Source: Candidatus Poribacteria bacterium
GTDB taxonomy: Bacteria > Poribacteria > WGA-4E > WGA-3G
Assembly: GCA_021295735.1 (NCBI GenBank)
Contig: JAGWBU010000006.1
Location: 41,471-75,153, forward strand
Direction: 5' to 3'
DNA length: 33,683 bases
The translations under genes were made by a program, and so were the position numbers. The notes under the pieces were generated by a model that was given only the letters and a program-made list of their open reading frames with translations, did not search any database and was not told the DNA's origin. Shown here one piece after another: positions 32,403 to 33,683 of this stretch. Numbering within the stretch: position 1 is the stretch's first letter; each line of letters begins with the position of its first letter.

Positions 32403-33572
32403 TTATCTCATTAGACCGATACTTACTGTGAGTGCCATACCGTAAATCATACTGGTTTCGTCTATGTCAAACTGTGGATGGTGGCACATATTAACGATAC
32501 CTTTCTGTTCATTTCCCGCGCCGACCATAACAAAGCACGCTGGAATCTTTTGCGAATAGCAAGCGAAATCTTCACCGCCGAGTATTGGAGATATGGGATA
32601 AATAACATTCTGCTCGCCAACTAACGCTTGTGCAGCGGAGACAGCCGCATCAACACACGGTTCATGATTGTAGGTGACAGGGCAACCCTCCTGATAGACA
32701 AAATCATAAGTTGCATCGTGCACACTTGCGATTCCAGCAAGAAGGTTTTCCAACTGTGTCCTGACATGCTTCTGGACTGCCTTGTCCAGTGTGCGAACCG
32801 TGCCGCCAAGTGCCACAGAAGGTGGAATAACGTTCTTGGCATCTCCACCGTGAAACTGTGTAATACTGACAACCGCAGAGTCTAAGGGGTCTATATTTCT
32901 TGCAACAATAGATTGTGCGGCATTTACAAACTGTGCGCCTATCACAATTGGGTCAACAGTGAGATGTGGAAAAGCAGCGTGTCCGCCCCTTCCTGTGATT
33001 GTAACCTCAAATGTATCTGATTGTGCAAGCATGGGACCTGTGCATGTCGCATATTGTCCCACTGGATAAAGCGGAAAAACATGTATCCCGTAGATTTCGT
33101 CTACATCATCAAGGGCACCATCTTCTATCATTGCTGGCGCACCACCGGGGTAAGCTTCTTCGCACGGTTGGAAGATAAACCTTATATTTGCTTTGAGACT
33201 GCTTTTAAGATGCGTTAGGATTCTTGCTGTGCCAATAAGCATAGCCGTATGGGCATCGTGTCCGCACAAGTGTGCCTTGCCATCAATTTTTGATTTATAA
33301 GGAACATCGGTTTGTTCCTGAATTGGAAGTGCATCCATATCTGCCCGCAAAGCAATCCGTTTTGTTGCACCAGAAATTTCAAGATCCCCAACAACCCCTG
33401 TTTTTCCGATGCCAGTTTTAACTGACATACCGAGCGCATCAAGCGCGTCAGCGGCGATACCGGCAGTACGTTCTACATCAAATCGAATTTCAGGGTGTTG
33501 ATGAATATCGCGGCGAATAGCAACGATGTCGTTGAAATGGTGATGGCACTGTTCAAAAATTAAATCTTTCAT
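32403..33572 (-). CDS. M20-family amidohydrolase (hippurate hydrolase / aminoacylase-like)
   Basis: 389 residues from the ATG at 33572; the frame opens at a GTG (33602) that lies inside the putative IS605 end, so I prefer the ATG. Metal ligands are in C103-G-H105-D106 (AHLCGHDAHTAM), E138-E139 (QPCEEAYPGG) and H164 (GIHVFP), with CHHPQFDID near the end. The dimerisation domain (GRGGHAAFPHLTVDPI) is intact. It probably removes acyl groups from amino acids. No Shine-Dalgarno signal is visible: its leader may have been cut by the mobile element. Confidence 0.88.
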   Translation of the reverse strand: MKDLIFEQCHHHFNDIVAIRRDIHQHPEIRFDVERTAGIAADALDALGMSVKTGIGKTGVVGDLEISGATKRIALRADMDALPIQEQTDVPYKSKIDGKAHLCGHDAHTAMLIGTARILTHLKSSLKANIRFIFQPCEEAYPGGAPAMIEDGALDDVDEIYGIHVFPLYPVGQYATCTGPMLAQSDTFEVTITGRGGHAAFPHLTVDPIVIGAQFVNAAQSIVARNIDPLDSAVVSITQFHGGDAKNVIPPSVALGGTVRTLDKAVQKHVRTQLENLLAGIASVHDATYDFVYQEGCPVTYNHEPCVDAAVSAAQALVGEQNVIYPISPILGGEDFACYSQKIPACFVMVGAGNEQKGIVNMCHHPQFDIDETSMIYGMALTVSIGLMR

Positions 33573-33597
33573 TACGATTATTGATATGGTGATAGCA

Positions 33598-33683
33598 CCC
33601 ACTCCCTAAAGGTAGGGGCTTCGGTTTCTTAGACAACAGCGTTTATCTCTGAGAGATAAACCGTCTTACATTGTCTCCACCCT
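33598..33683 (-). mobile_element. right end and omega-RNA 3' region of an IS200/IS605 TnpB-type element (partial)
   Basis: Read on the minus strand, GAAGCCCCTACC-TTTA-GGGAGTGGG (imperfect stem, ends at 33598) is preceded by a perfect 10-bp hairpin GTTTATCTCT-AGAGATAAAC (33641-33661), which is itself enclosed by GACAA/TTGTC (33671-33675, 33632-33636). A CCCCTACC-TTTA-GGGG stem after a larger hairpin is the usual layout of IS605 right ends, where the omega-RNA scaffold sits. The tnpB gene would lie beyond 33683 on the same strand. The guide part of the RNA would begin around TGCTATCACC, just upstream of the M20 gene. The left end is not in view. Assignment rests on pattern memory. Confidence 0.55.

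Noticed and set aside
1..33683. CRISPR array, tRNA or rRNA genes
   Set aside because: No regularly spaced direct repeats, cloverleaf patterns or conserved rRNA stretches were seen; this was by eye, so a short tRNA could be missed.

Overview
The window reads like bacterial chromosome from a Candidatus Poribacteria-type lineage or a close relative. This is an inference from the mix of genes: tandem PhyH-family dioxygenases, secreted FG-GAP/ASPIC-UnbV (CRTAC1) proteins, a C-terminal 'YPNPFNPETW' sorting-type tail, short secreted lectin-like proteins ending in a TTWG motif, and many short hairpin repeats between genes. No rRNA, tRNA or CRISPR array was seen. Every intact gene is on the minus strand, so gene order by transcription runs right to left. 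The only plus-strand coding trace is a broken radical-SAM tail near 6.5 kb.

Left part (1-6 kb): a small membrane ORF, a promoter followed by what looks like the remains of a deleted gene, a secreted LamG-like protein, an alpha/beta hydrolase, and an overlapping HD-domain oxygenase / PhyH dioxygenase pair. The pair resembles the PhnY-PhnZ / TmpA-TmpB route for oxidative cleavage of organophosphonates. A secreted metallophosphoesterase follows. 6-11.2 kb: four paralogous PhyH dioxygenases in one array, with a G+C-rich family 10 pectate lyase inserted between the second and third. 11.2-16.7 kb: a DUF1326 protein, a TIM-barrel amidohydrolase, an unaccompanied double ABC ATPase of the sugar/nucleoside type, an iron alcohol dehydrogenase and an anchored acidic protein.

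Middle (16.8-24.7 kb): a HicB/HicA-type toxin-antitoxin pair in which both genes are broken (nonsense codon in hicB, frameshift in hicA), purH, an unusually long serine acetyltransferase-like protein, a class V aminotransferase with a coupled 71-residue protein, a Gfo/Idh/MocA oxidoreductase, an MBL-fold hydrolase, and an apparently intact VapB/VapC pair. Right part (24.7-33.6 kb): a co-oriented set of exported proteins (CRTAC1 with sorting tail, two near-duplicate lectin-like TTWG proteins, a second CRTAC1, a large TPR protein) preceded by an M20 amidohydrolase. The last 86 bases look like the right end and omega-RNA 3' region of an IS200/IS605 TnpB element whose tnpB would lie just outside the window.

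Several promoters with TTGACA-like -35 boxes and 17-base spacers are visible on the minus strand. The points most worth following are the TTWG C-terminal motif shared by four exported proteins, the phosphonate pair, the doubly inactivated HicBA locus, the pectate lyase inserted in the PhyH array, and the IS605/omega-RNA end at the right edge.
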